Assembly (NCBI RefSeq): GCF_021405525.1
Contig: NZ_JAGQAG010000001.1
Span: 1,054,001-1,118,000 of the forward strand
Reading direction: 5' to 3'
Length of the DNA stretch: 64,000 nucleotides
DNA from: Ruegeria pomeroyi
GTDB taxonomy: Bacteria; Pseudomonadota; Alphaproteobacteria; Rhodobacterales; Rhodobacteraceae
Positions 9,977 through 18,199 of the stretch are shown one piece after another. The notes under the pieces were generated by a model. It was given only the letters and a program-made list of their open reading frames with translations. It had not been told where the DNA came from and ran no database searches. The number at the start of each line of letters is the position of its first letter. Within the stretch, counting starts at the first letter, position 1. The position numbers were made by a program, and so were the translations under genes.

Positions 9977-10055
9977 GTCGAGGTCCGGCTTTGTAACTGT
10001 CGCAGGCCGTGTATGCCGCATGCGTCGGACGATGACCATGGGCAAGCGCTGACCA

Positions 10056-10973
10056 TCAGGTGCGAAAGCTTTCCAGCCGCCGCCCGGTGCGGCGCGTCAT
10101 CACACGGCGGAGCGCGGTGGCATCGCCATACCCGACCCGATGCGCGACCTGTTCCAGGCTCAGCCCGCCCGCACGATATAGGCGGATCGCTTCGGTCACC
10201 CGCAGGGTCTGGGCAAACTCGCTCGGGGTCATGCCCGCGACCCGCGACAGGCGGCGGGCAAAGGTGCGCGCGCCCAGCCCGGCGGCCTCGGCCAGTTCGG
10301 CCAGCGGCACCTGCCGGGCGATATGGCGGCGCAGGTACAACTCGACCCGTTGCAGCGCCGGATCACCCGCCACCAGCGTCGCCACCGACAGATAGGGCAG
10401 TTGGCTGGGGCGGCTGTCGGCCAGCAGAAAGCGGCGGCAATCCTCGGCCAGGGCATAGCCCGCCTGGGTCTCGATCAGATGCAGCATCAGGTCGATCTGG
10501 GCAAAGGAGGCCCCGGCCGTCACCAGCGTCCCATCGCTGCACAGCACCTCGCCCATCTCGACCCGGGTCTTGGGGAACCAGGCGTGCAACAGCGGCGCCA
10601 GCCACCAGGTGGTGGTGGCGCGGCGCCCGTCAAGCAGCCCCGCCGCGGCCAGGGCAAACACGCCGGAACAGGCGCTGGCGATGCGGGTGCCGGGCTGGGC
10701 GAGGGCGCGCAGCGCCGCGTTCAGCGCCGCAAAGGCAGGGCTGTCCATCGCAGCCCGCAACTCCTGAGCCGAGGCAAGCCCCAGCCCCGGCAGGACCACC
10801 AGATTCGGCGCCGGTGTATCCGGGCCGACCGCCTCGGGGCGCAGGGTGCGCCAGCGAAACGGCGCCGCCTCGCCGCGCAGCGCGGCCACGCGGTTGGCGC
10901 TGTCCAGCATGTCCTCGGCGATAGCCAGGCTCGACCGCTGGCAAGGGGTTGGATGCAGCAGAAGGACGTCCAT
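10056..10973 (-). CDS. GlxA-type AraC family transcriptional regulator with DJ-1/PfpI domain
   Basis: A 305-residue regulator with two domains. Residues 1 to about 180 form a DJ-1/PfpI-like amidotransferase domain with the elbow SACSGVFALAAAGLLDGRRATTTWW near 98-122, a ligand-sensing domain in this group. Residues about 205-300 are an AraC-type double helix-turn-helix (LAELAEAAGLGARTFARRLSRVAGMTPSEF and SLEQVAHRVGYGD). GlxA-type regulators often control amine or amino acid catabolism; the target here is unknown. It is divergent from the GFA gene, which is a possible target. A perfect TGTCA-TTTG-TGACA palindrome lies between them. Confidence 0.9.
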   Translation of the reverse strand: MDVLLLHPTPCQRSSLAIAEDMLDSANRVAALRGEAAPFRWRTLRPEAVGPDTPAPNLVVLPGLGLASAQELRAAMDSPAFAALNAALRALAQPGTRIASACSGVFALAAAGLLDGRRATTTWWLAPLLHAWFPKTRVEMGEVLCSDGTLVTAGASFAQIDLMLHLIETQAGYALAEDCRRFLLADSRPSQLPYLSVATLVAGDPALQRVELYLRRHIARQVPLAELAEAAGLGARTFARRLSRVAGMTPSEFAQTLRVTEAIRLYRAGGLSLEQVAHRVGYGDATALRRVMTRRTGRRLESFRT

Positions 10974-11001
10974 GGCGAGTTGTCCATTTTGGCCTGAATA
11001 A

Positions 11002-11015
11002 TGTCATTTGTGACA
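11002..11015. promoter_or_regulatory. Candidate operator in the glxA-like/GFA divergent promoter
   Basis: TGTCA (11002-11006), TTTG, TGACA (11011-11015): a perfect 5-bp-arm palindrome, 29 bases upstream of the regulator start and 61 bases upstream of the GFA start. The position suits autoregulation and control of both genes. It is seen in sequence only. Confidence 0.4.
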
Positions 11016-11075
11016 CTAGCGACCTGTGAGCCCCGCGTCCATCCTGTGCCGTGACACCGAAACAAGGAGACCAGA

Positions 11076-11483
11076 ATGACACTTACAGGCGGATGTTACT
11101 GCGGCGCGCTGCGCTACGAGGCCGAGGGCGAGCCGATGCTCAAGGCGCAATGCCACTGCCGGACCTGCCAGACCTATTCAGGCGGCGCGCCGAACCTGTT
11201 CATGGTGATGCCCGCCGCTGGCTTTCGCTATGTCAAGGGCACACCCAAGAGTTTTCGGCTGGAGGATCGCCCAGACCGCGTGACCCGCGATTTCTGTGCC
11301 ACCTGCGGCACCGGGGTCGCCTCGCACCGGCCCGGACTGCCGGCGGTGATCCTGAAGATCGGCACATTGGATGATCCGGCCCTGTTCAAGGGGCCCAAAG
11401 CGGCAGTGTTTGCCGCCGAGAAACAGGCCTTTCACATCATCCCCGAGGGGGTGCACGCCTTTGACGGGCTGCCGACCCAATAA
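11076..11483 (+). CDS. GFA family (glutathione-dependent formaldehyde-activating enzyme-like) protein
   Basis: A 135-residue protein of the GFA/CENP-V fold. Zinc-ligand cysteines are all present: C7 and C9 (GGCYCGALRY), C26, C28 and C31 (QCHCRTCQ), and FCATCGTG near residue 73. The best-known member spontaneously joins formaldehyde and glutathione, but most paralogues have unknown functions. AAGGAGACC precedes the ATG well. Residues GGAPNLFMVMP near 36-46 are typical of the family. It is divergent from a GlxA-like regulator that may control it. Confidence 0.92.
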   Translation: MTLTGGCYCGALRYEAEGEPMLKAQCHCRTCQTYSGGAPNLFMVMPAAGFRYVKGTPKSFRLEDRPDRVTRDFCATCGTGVASHRPGLPAVILKIGTLDDPALFKGPKAAVFAAEKQAFHIIPEGVHAFDGLPTQ

Positions 11484-11494
11484 GGTCAAAACGC

Positions 11495-11522
11495 AAAAGG
11501 CGCCCGCAAGGGGCGCCTTTTT
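11495..11522. terminator. Bidirectional terminator between GFA gene and ppaC
   Basis: AAAAGGCGCCC, loop GCAAG, GGGCGCCTTTTT. The A-run on the left serves as T-run for the minus-strand gene and the right T-run serves the GFA gene, so it fits both convergent transcripts. Confidence 0.85.
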
Positions 11523-11539
11523 CATCAGTCGGGACCGGA

Positions 11540-12460
11540 TCAGACCTTGAGGTTCGGGATGATCTGCTTCTTGCGGCTCATGATGCCGGGCAGGACAACC
11601 GTGTCGCCCGAGACCGAGGCGCCAAAGCTCTTTTCGGCAACCGTCTTGACTAGATCGTTGGGCACCAGCAGCGTGGCTTCCTCGTTCAGGATGTCGATCA
11701 CGAACAGCAGCACCTGGTCGGCGCCGTCTTCCTTGGCCACGTCGATCATCGAGGCCATCAGGCTGTCCTTGCGGTCCAGCAGAACCTTGGGCGCGGTGGT
11801 CTCCAGAACCGAGACCCGGAATTCCTTGCCGTCGACGTTGTATTCTTTCGAGTCCATCCGCAGCAGCTCGGCATCCGAGAAGGACGACACGTCCGACTTG
11901 GCCGCGAACATCTCGGCGGCATAAGAGGGGATGTCGATGCCCAGATCGGCGGCCAGCTTCTCGGCCACGGCGCGGTCGTGCTCGGTGGTGGTGGGCGAGC
12001 GGAACTCCAGCGTGTCGCTGAGGATACAGGTCAGCGCCGCACCCTTGACCGCGTCGGGCATGCGCGTGGCATCGTCGCCCATCAGGTCGACCATGATGGT
12101 GGCGGTGCAGGCCAGCGGGCGCAGCGTGATGTCGATCGGGCCCTTGGTCTTCAGCCCGCCGATCAGGGCGTGGTGGTCGATGATCTGGCGGATATCGGCG
12201 TCGTTGACGCTGGCGGGCAGTTCGGCGGGGTTGTTGGTGTCCACGATCACCACCGGGGCGCCTGCGTCCACGTCCGAGATGATCTCGGGCTTGTCGAAAC
12301 CCCAGCGGCTCAGCATGAAGGCCGCTTCGGTGTTGGGTTCGCCCAGCAGCACCGGTTTGGCGGTCTGGCCCTTCACCTCGGTCAGATACCAGGCCCAGAC
12401 GATGGGCGAGCCGGTGGAATCGGTGTCGGGGGATTTGTGGCCGAATACCTGAATGGTCAT
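11540..12460 (-). CDS. ppaC: Manganese-dependent inorganic pyrophosphatase (family II)
   Basis: A 306-residue DHH-family protein. Metal ligands appear as GHKSPDTDS (H8, D12, D14), VDTNNPAE (D74) and DHHALIGG (D95, H96, H97). The C-terminal DHHA2 domain ends with SRKKQIIP, whose R-K-K contacts the pyrophosphate. The enzyme hydrolyses pyrophosphate in the cytoplasm and drives biosynthetic reactions. Length matches the family (about 306-310). It is transcribed alone between two convergent or unrelated units. Confidence 0.96.
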   Translation of the reverse strand: MTIQVFGHKSPDTDSTGSPIVWAWYLTEVKGQTAKPVLLGEPNTEAAFMLSRWGFDKPEIISDVDAGAPVVIVDTNNPAELPASVNDADIRQIIDHHALIGGLKTKGPIDITLRPLACTATIMVDLMGDDATRMPDAVKGAALTCILSDTLEFRSPTTTEHDRAVAEKLAADLGIDIPSYAAEMFAAKSDVSSFSDAELLRMDSKEYNVDGKEFRVSVLETTAPKVLLDRKDSLMASMIDVAKEDGADQVLLFVIDILNEEATLLVPNDLVKTVAEKSFGASVSGDTVVLPGIMSRKKQIIPNLKV

Positions 12461-12562
12461 GTCTCTATCCTGCGCATGGTCGAATTTGCGCGCCTTATAG
12501 GGGCGCGGGCCGGGCTTGTCACGGGGCGCTGTGCGGCCTGCGACCGTTGGTCTATCCCCGTA

Positions 12563-13543
12563 TCAGAACGCCACCCGGTTCAGGCTGTAACCCGCCTCGG
12601 CCAACAGGTTCAGCAGACCCTGTTGTCCATGCAGATGCGCGGCCCCCACCGCAATCACGGCGGTCTGGTCGCGGATGTCCAGAACATGACGCATCCAGTT
12701 GCGGTTGCGCCCCTCGACCAGTTCCAGCATGAAACTGTCCCAGAGCGGGGCGAATTCCTCGGGCGTCAAACCGCTGCGCGCCATCGCATCGCGTCGCGAG
12801 AACTCCATGAACTCGGCATGGCGCTCTTCGAAATAGATCGCGCTCAGTGTTGCCAGTTGGTCGGCATCGGCGCCCAGCATGGCCGAGAACATGTCCAGTT
12901 CGCGGGCCTGCTGTTCGATCGGGGTGGCGGTGAACAGCGCCAATAGCTCGGCACCGGTCTCCAGCGAGTGCTGCGGCAGGCCATGGCTGTCGGCCAGGGC
13001 CGCAAGCCGGCGATCCATGCCTTGCCGCGCTTCGGGGTCGCGCAGCAGGCAGGGCGGCAGCGAAAGAATCGAGCCCAGCACCCAGGGTTGCATCTTGGCC
13101 CCCATCCAGCCGGGCACATTCCGTTCGGCGAGGGCGCGGGAGATCCGGTTCCATCCCTCCTCGCTCATCAACTCGATCAGGGTGGGGCCTTCGGTGATCA
13201 GCGCCACCTTGGGGTTGCCCATCACCTCGCGCTCGAACGCGGCCAGATCGGAGCTGTTCAGTTCGAACCAGGCCGCATCGGCGCCTGCAATCACCGGTTT
13301 CAGCCTTTCGATGGCAGGCCCCATGCGCGGGTCGTTGACATGCAGGGTGCCGATCAGGTGCAGCACGGTATCGCCCCGGGTCGCGACCCAATGATTGCCC
13401 TCGGGATAGGGGATCGCGGCAGCGGCCTGCTCCATCTCGGCGCGGATCTCGCCCGGCAGATCGTCACGCAGATCGTGGCCCTCGCAAGCGGCCTGCGCTG
13501 CCAGTGGCATCAGGAGAAGCAGCAGCACAGAGAGAAAACGCAT
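12563..13543 (-). CDS. TraB/GumN family protein, copy 1
   Basis: A 326-residue exported protein. The N terminus MRFLSVLLLLLMPLAAQAAC is a signal peptide, possibly with cleavage after AQA. The TraB/GumN signature is seen as LHLIGTLHVNDPRM near residues 62-75, LIELMSEEGWNRI near 122, and the C-terminal VIAVGAAHLHGQQGLLNLLAEAGYSL with the conserved G-A-x-H. The family resembles Tiki metallopeptidases, but activity of bacterial members is mostly unproven. Copy 2 lies 18 bases upstream in the same direction, so the two are co-transcribed. Start 13543 is chosen over an extension of five codons because it begins the signal peptide. Confidence 0.88.
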   Translation of the reverse strand: MRFLSVLLLLLMPLAAQAACEGHDLRDDLPGEIRAEMEQAAAAIPYPEGNHWVATRGDTVLHLIGTLHVNDPRMGPAIERLKPVIAGADAAWFELNSSDLAAFEREVMGNPKVALITEGPTLIELMSEEGWNRISRALAERNVPGWMGAKMQPWVLGSILSLPPCLLRDPEARQGMDRRLAALADSHGLPQHSLETGAELLALFTATPIEQQARELDMFSAMLGADADQLATLSAIYFEERHAEFMEFSRRDAMARSGLTPEEFAPLWDSFMLELVEGRNRNWMRHVLDIRDQTAVIAVGAAHLHGQQGLLNLLAEAGYSLNRVAF

Positions 13544-13561
13544 CCCAAGCCCCCGCAAAGG

Positions 13562-14545
13562 TCAGAAATCGGCCCGGCTAAGGCTGTAGCCCTGTCGTTT
13601 CAACAGGTTCAGAATACCGGTCTTGCCCGGCAGATGGGCAGCCCCCACCGCGACCACCAGAACCGGAACGTCCGCGCGCAGGATCACCGGCATCCAGGCC
13701 CGGTTGCGTCGGTCCAGGATATGGGCGTCGAACTGGCGCAGCAGACGCGCGACCTCGCTGCGCGACACCTTGAGGTCGCGGTAGAGTGTCCAGCTTTCGA
13801 TCAGCATAGCCTCGGCCAGGCGCTGTTCGAAATAGGCATTGGCCATGGTGACGACCTGATCGTCGTAGTTCAACTCGCTTTTCAGATCGAGCAGCAGCAG
13901 CTGGATCTGGTCGCGGATCGGGATCGCCGACAGTGCCCGCATCCCGTCGCCCACATTCTCGAGAGAACCGATCGGCACCTTGGCCCGGATCGCGGTCTTT
14001 TCGATGCGGTCATCCAGGCCCTGATAGGCGAACAACCCGCGCCCGCCGCAGCCCGAAGTAGACAGGCTCATCGAGATGAACCAGGGCTGCATCCGCGCCA
14101 GCACCCGCTCGTCGACCCCATGCATGGCCATCTTGACGCTGAGCAGGCGCCAGTCCTCGGCGCGCATCATCTCGTTCAGGCCGGGACCCTTGGGAATGGT
14201 GAGAAGACCCGGCGTGCTGCGCAACACGCTGTCGAGCGTGGCCAGTTTCTGCTGCGTCACCTCCAGCAGTACCGCATCGGCCGACCGGATCACCGGTGTC
14301 AGGTTGCGCATCGCCGCTCGCATCCGGTTGTCGCCGGTATGCTGAGTGCCGATGACATGGATACGGCGGTTGCCCTTGGTCGCGACCCAGTGATTGCCAT
14401 AGGCAAAGGGAACCTGCTTGATCTCGCGCGCCAGCCGTGCCTCTGCCTCGGGCGTCAGCCGGTCGCGCATGTCAGTGCCGGTGCAGCGGGCTGCTGCCCC
14501 ACCTGCGGCCAACAGGCAGAGGCAGATCAAAAACACGCGAAACAT
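13562..14545 (-). CDS. TraB/GumN family protein, copy 2
   Basis: A 327-residue paralogue of the preceding gene and the first of the pair in transcription order. Signal peptide: MFRVFLICLCLLAAGGAAA. Shared landmarks are YGNHWVATKGNRRIHVIGTQHTGDNRM, where copy 1 has EGNHWVATRGDTVLHLIGT, and VVAVGAAHLPGKTGILNLLKRQGYSLSRADF at the end. The GxxH of TraB proteins is intact. The two copies differ at many positions, so the duplication is old. The start is placed at the signal peptide; 11 extra codons upstream are ignored. Confidence 0.88.
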   Translation of the reverse strand: MFRVFLICLCLLAAGGAAARCTGTDMRDRLTPEAEARLAREIKQVPFAYGNHWVATKGNRRIHVIGTQHTGDNRMRAAMRNLTPVIRSADAVLLEVTQQKLATLDSVLRSTPGLLTIPKGPGLNEMMRAEDWRLLSVKMAMHGVDERVLARMQPWFISMSLSTSGCGGRGLFAYQGLDDRIEKTAIRAKVPIGSLENVGDGMRALSAIPIRDQIQLLLLDLKSELNYDDQVVTMANAYFEQRLAEAMLIESWTLYRDLKVSRSEVARLLRQFDAHILDRRNRAWMPVILRADVPVLVVAVGAAHLPGKTGILNLLKRQGYSLSRADF

Positions 14546-14660
14546 GACAAGGCTCCTGCAATTTCCGGCTGTCTCCACAGCTAGGCCGCCCGGGTCGGGG
14601 GGACAACCCCGGGGCAGGGGGACGATTGTATTGCCGCGGCGATGTGCCTAGCGTGCAACC

Positions 14661-15371
14661 ATGCAACGCGAACAAGATCTCTACCCTCCGCTCAAGGCGG
14701 TGTTCGAGCGGCAGGGATATGTCGTCAAGGGCGAGGTGGGCGCGGCCGACCTGGTCGCGCGCCGGGGGGACGAACCGCCGGTTATTGTCGAGATGAAGCT
14801 GCGGTTCTCGCTGTCGCTGTTTCATCAGGCTGTCTCACGGCTCGCGCTCAGCGACAGTGTCTATGTCGCCGTGCCGCGCCCGACCGGGCGCACGGCCCGG
14901 CGGGCATTGCGGGACAATCTGGCGCTGTGCCGGCGGCTGGGTCTTGGCCTGATCACCCTGCGTGCAGATGGCCGGGTCGAGGTGCATTGCGATCCCGGTC
15001 CCTATCGTCCGCGCAAGTCGAAGGCGCGCGAGGGACGGCTGCTGCGCGAGTTCGAAAGGCTGGAGGGAGACCCGAACGCGGGCGGCGCCACCCGCCACGG
15101 CATTGTCACCGCCTATCGCCAGGACGCGCTGCGTTGCGCGGCCTGGCTGGCGGAACAGGGCGCGTCACGCGGCGCCGATGTGGCGCGCGCAACCGGTGTT
15201 TCCGCCGCGACGCGGCTGATGCGGGACAATCACTATGGCTGGTTCGCGCGGCTCGAAAAGGGGGTCTATGCCCTGACCGAGGCCGGCCGCGCCGGGCTGG
15301 TCCACTGGGCCTATAGCTGGGATCAGGAGGACGCGGCGGGCATGTCCGAGGCAAAGACCGGCTCGGGATAA
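14661..15371 (+). CDS. DUF2161 family protein, predicted PD-(D/E)XK nuclease fold
   Basis: A 236-residue protein. The first 75 residues hold a PD-(D/E)XK-like core: [29 protein letters not shown], then [22 protein letters not shown], giving the E...D...E-x-K spacing of this nuclease fold. The second half is basic and ends in a winged-helix-like segment. DUF2161 is widespread in alphaproteobacteria and its role is unknown. No Shine-Dalgarno sequence is present. A TTGTAT-17-TAGCGT promoter-like match ends 7 bases before ATG 14661, so the mRNA could be leaderless. Its 3' end overlaps convergent truA by 49 bases. Confidence 0.8.
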   Translation: MQREQDLYPPLKAVFERQGYVVKGEVGAADLVARRGDEPPVIVEMKLRFSLSLFHQAVSRLALSDSVYVAVPRPTGRTARRALRDNLALCRRLGLGLITLRADGRVEVHCDPGPYRPRKSKAREGRLLREFERLEGDPNAGGATRHGIVTAYRQDALRCAAWLAEQGASRGADVARATGVSAATRLMRDNHYGWFARLEKGVYALTEAGRAGLVHWAYSWDQEDAAGMSEAKTGSG

Positions 15372-16114
15372 CCCACCCGCGCCAGATAAAGGCCCTGCGG
15401 CGGGCAGACCGGCCCACAGGCGGCGCGATCGCGCGCCTCCAGCGCGCGGCGCACATCCTCGGGCGCCCAGGCCCCGGCGCCCACGCGCTCCAGCGTGCCC
15501 ACGAAACTGCGCACCTGGTTGTGCAGGAACGAGCGCGCGCGCACGTGGAACCGGATCTCGGGGCCGGAGAAACTCTCCACCTCCTCGACACGCAATTCGT
15601 CCAGCGTCTTGACCGGGCTGGCGGCCTGGCAAATCGACGAGCGGAAGGTGGTGAAATCGTGCCGCCCCAGCAACAGGTCGGCGGCGGCCTGCATGGCGCG
15701 CGCGTCCAGCCGGTGCCCGACCTGCCAGACCAGCCCTGCATCATGGGTCGCCGGCGCCCGCCGCATCAGCAGGCGGAACAGATATTGCCGTTCGGTGGCC
15801 GAAAAGCGGGCATGCCAGTCCTCGGCCACCCGCGCGGCGGCGGTGATCGCCACCGGTTGCGGTTTCAGGTGCCAGTTCAGCGCCTCGGACAGGCGGAACG
15901 GGTCCCAGTCGCGGGTCAGGTCGCAATGGGCCACCTGGCCAAGCCCGTGCACGCCGGCATCGGTGCGCCCGGCGGCGGCGATGGTATGGGGGCCGGGTTC
16001 GAGCCGCGCCAGCGCCGCCTCGATGGCGCTCTGCACCGAGGGCAGGTCCTTTTGCCGCTGCCAACCGGCAAACGGGGCGCCCAGATATTCGACTTTCAAT
16101 GCATAGCGTGGCAT
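15323..16114 (-). CDS. truA: tRNA pseudouridine(38-40) synthase
   Basis: A 263-residue pseudouridine synthase that modifies the anticodon arm of many tRNAs. The catalytic aspartate is in [17 protein letters not shown] near residues 48-64. Other TruA marks are [21 protein letters not shown] at the N terminus, [16 protein letters not shown] near 107-122, and [19 protein letters not shown] in the C-terminal half. The start is fixed by family homology; 136 codons of open frame upstream run through a dispersed repeat and are not real. Its last 49 bases overlap the DUF2161 gene tail to tail. Confidence 0.96.
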   Translation of the reverse strand: MPRYALKVEYLGAPFAGWQRQKDLPSVQSAIEAALARLEPGPHTIAAAGRTDAGVHGLGQVAHCDLTRDWDPFRLSEALNWHLKPQPVAITAAARVAEDWHARFSATERQYLFRLLMRRAPATHDAGLVWQVGHRLDARAMQAAADLLLGRHDFTTFRSSICQAASPVKTLDELRVEEVESFSGPEIRFHVRARSFLHNQVRSFVGTLERVGAGAWAPEDVRRALEARDRAACGPVCPPQGLYLARVGYPEPVFASDMPAASS

Positions 16115-16152
16115 GGCCGCGCTGGTACCCTGCGCCTGTCGCCCTGTCCAGT

Positions 16153-16274
16153 GGGGGCGCTGCCCCCGCCGCCGCAAGCGGCGACTCCCCCGGAGTATTT
16201 CCGGCGGAATGAAGTCGGGGCGGATGGGCTTCTTTCTGGTCGAAAATACTCCGGAGCGCGAGGCGGAGCCTCGC
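16153..16274. repeat. Dispersed modular repeat, copies B1 (+) and B2 (-), facing each other
   Basis: B1, plus: GGGGGCGCTGCCCCC hairpin (16153-16167), a GCCGCCGCAAGCGGCG hairpin, CCCCCGGAGTATTT, then GCGGAATGAAG ending 16214. B2, minus: GCGAGGCTCCGCCTCGC hairpin, CTCCGGAGTATTTTC, then CCAGAAAGAAG (16230-16274). Unlike the other copies it lies between divergent genes, truA and ycjX. It explains most of the 232 bases between them. Confidence 0.8.
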
Positions 16275-16346
16275 AAAAAACATCGCAACCCTAGCAACCG
16301 GGCGGCGCGCTCTTTATCTTGGCGGGGAAACAGGCAGGGGCAGAAC

Positions 16347-17762
16347 TTGGTCATCACCTCCTTCGCAGACCGCGTGATGCGCGGCGTCGAGACCGTTTCG
16401 GATACGCTGAGCGAGGCGCTGTTCGAGCCGGTGATCCGGCTGGGCGTGACCGGACTTGCGCGCTCGGGCAAGACCGTGTTCATCACCTCGCTGGTCGCCA
16501 ATCTGCTCGACCGGGGCCGCATGCCGGGCCTTGTCGCGGCGCAGGAGGGACGGATCGAGGCCGCGTTCCTGCAACCTCAGCCCGACGATACCGTGCCGCG
16601 TTTCGACTACGAGGCGCATCTGGCGGCCTTGACCGGCCCCGCGCCGCACTGGCCCGACAGCACCCGCGCGGTAAGCGAGCTGCGCTTGTCGCTCAGGGTG
16701 CGGCCCGGAGGTTTGCTGGGCGGCTTGCAGGGGCCGCGCACGGTGCATCTGGATATCGTGGATTATCCCGGTGAATGGCTGCTCGACCTGGGTCTGATGG
16801 ACAAGAGCTATGAAGACTGGTCGACCGACGTGCTGGCGCGGATCGGGAGCCGGTCTCAGGCAAAGGCCTATCTGGCGGCGCTGGGTCCCGTGGACCCGAC
16901 CGCGCGCCATGACGAGCCCCTGGCGCAGGAGCTCGCACGGAGCTTTACTGCCTATCTGGAGGCGGCACGCGGCGCGGGGTTTTCCGACTGCACGCCGGGG
17001 CGCTTCCTGTTGCCGGGCGATCTGGCCGGCTCGCCGGTGCTGACCTTTGCGCCATTGCCGGTGACGGGCGCCGCGCCGCGCCGGTCGCTGCACCGGGAAA
17101 TGGCGCGCCGGTTCGAGGCCTACAAGGCGCGGGTGGTGCGCCCGTTCTTTCGCGATCATTTCGCTCGTATCGACCGGCAGGTGGTGCTGGTCGATGCGCT
17201 GGGCGCCATTCACAAGGGTCCGCAGGCGGTCGAGGACATGCGCCTTGCGATGGCCGATATCCTGGGTGCCTTCCGGCCTGGCCGCAATGCCTGGCTGAAC
17301 CGGCTGCTGCTGGGCCGCCGGGTGGACCGGATCCTGTTTGCCGCCACCAAGGCGGATCACCTGCACCACAAGCAGCACCCGCAGCTGACCGCGATCATCG
17401 AGGCGCTGACCCGCGAGGCGCGCGATCGGGCGCAGTTCGCCGGAGCCGAGACCGCCGCACTGGCGCTTGCTTCTCTGCGCGTCACCACCGAGGAGATGCG
17501 CGCACATGACGGGCGCGACTTGCCTTGCGTTCGGGGCACCCTGCTGGAGGATGGACGGCAGGCCGCTTTCTATCCCGGTGCCTTGCCCGAGGATCCGGGC
17601 CAGTTGCTGAGCCCGGCCCGCGCCGGGGCCGAGGCCTGGCTGGGCGCGGGGTTCCAGGCGATGAGTTTTGCGCCGGCGTCGCTGCAGTTGAAGCCGGGCG
17701 ATGGGCCGCCGCATATCCGGCTGGACCGGGCGGCGCAGTTCCTGTTCGGGGACCGGCTATGA
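16347..17762 (+). CDS. ycjX: YcjX-type GTPase/ATPase of the stress-related YcjX/YcjF pair
   Basis: A 471-residue P-loop protein of the YcjX (DUF463) family. Walker A is [10 protein letters not shown] near residues 35-44; [18 protein letters not shown] near 131-148 is the family Walker B/switch region; [18 protein letters not shown] and [17 protein letters not shown] (TKAD, the G4-like motif) follow. In enterobacteria ycjXF belongs to the phage-shock regulon; its role is unclear. The start is taken as TTG 16347 ([18 protein letters not shown]), which matches homologues; the ATG-led longer frame runs through repeat DNA. It overlaps the next gene by four bases. Confidence 0.9.
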   Translation: MVITSFADRVMRGVETVSDTLSEALFEPVIRLGVTGLARSGKTVFITSLVANLLDRGRMPGLVAAQEGRIEAAFLQPQPDDTVPRFDYEAHLAALTGPAPHWPDSTRAVSELRLSLRVRPGGLLGGLQGPRTVHLDIVDYPGEWLLDLGLMDKSYEDWSTDVLARIGSRSQAKAYLAALGPVDPTARHDEPLAQELARSFTAYLEAARGAGFSDCTPGRFLLPGDLAGSPVLTFAPLPVTGAAPRRSLHREMARRFEAYKARVVRPFFRDHFARIDRQVVLVDALGAIHKGPQAVEDMRLAMADILGAFRPGRNAWLNRLLLGRRVDRILFAATKADHLHHKQHPQLTAIIEALTREARDRAQFAGAETAALALASLRVTTEEMRAHDGRDLPCVRGTLLEDGRQAAFYPGALPEDPGQLLSPARAGAEAWLGAGFQAMSFAPASLQLKPGDGPPHIRLDRAAQFLFGDRL

Positions 17763-18199
17763 ACGCGGTGCTGCGCCCGGCCCGGCCCGGCGATGCTGAG
17801 GCGACCGGAGACATCCTCTATCGGTTTGCGCAGGACACGCCCTGGATGCCCAAGCTCTATGAACGGGCCGAGACCGTGGGTTTTTGCGGTATCATGATCG
17901 GGCGTGGCTGGGTGAGTGTTGCGGTCCTCGGAGGGCAGGTCGCGGGGTTCATCGCCCGTGACGGGCAGGAGATCTGTTCGCTCTACCTTGCAAAAGCGGC
18001 GCAAGGGCAGGGGCTGGGCGCGGCGCTGTTGGGGAATGCGATGGAGCGGAGCGACCGGTTGGAACTCTGGACATTCCAGCAAAATACCAGGGCGCAGCGT
18101 TTCTATGCGCGGCATGGCTTTGTCGAGGCCGCCCGTACCGATGGCGCGGGCAACGAAGAGCGCCTGCCCGATATCCGTTATGAATGGAGGCGGTCATGA
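17759..18199 (+). CDS. GNAT family N-acetyltransferase
   Basis: A 146-residue GNAT-fold enzyme. The acetyl-CoA pyrophosphate loop is KAAQGQGLGAALLGNAM (Q-x-x-G-x-G), followed by LELWTFQQNTRAQRFYARHGFVEAART, the classic strand 6-7 region with the N-x-x-A-x-x-F-Y motif. The acceptor is unknown. The start overlaps the ycjX stop (ATGA) and its own stop overlaps the ycjF start, so it is translationally coupled on both sides. This places an acetyltransferase inside a pair of genes that are usually adjacent. Confidence 0.88.
   Translation: MNAVLRPARPGDAEATGDILYRFAQDTPWMPKLYERAETVGFCGIMIGRGWVSVAVLGGQVAGFIARDGQEICSLYLAKAAQGQGLGAALLGNAMERSDRLELWTFQQNTRAQRFYARHGFVEAARTDGAGNEERLPDIRYEWRRS

Noticed and set aside
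16115-16346. Extended N termini for truA and ycjX reaching into each other's upstream region
   Set aside because: The extra codons are translated repeat DNA and have no similarity to either family.
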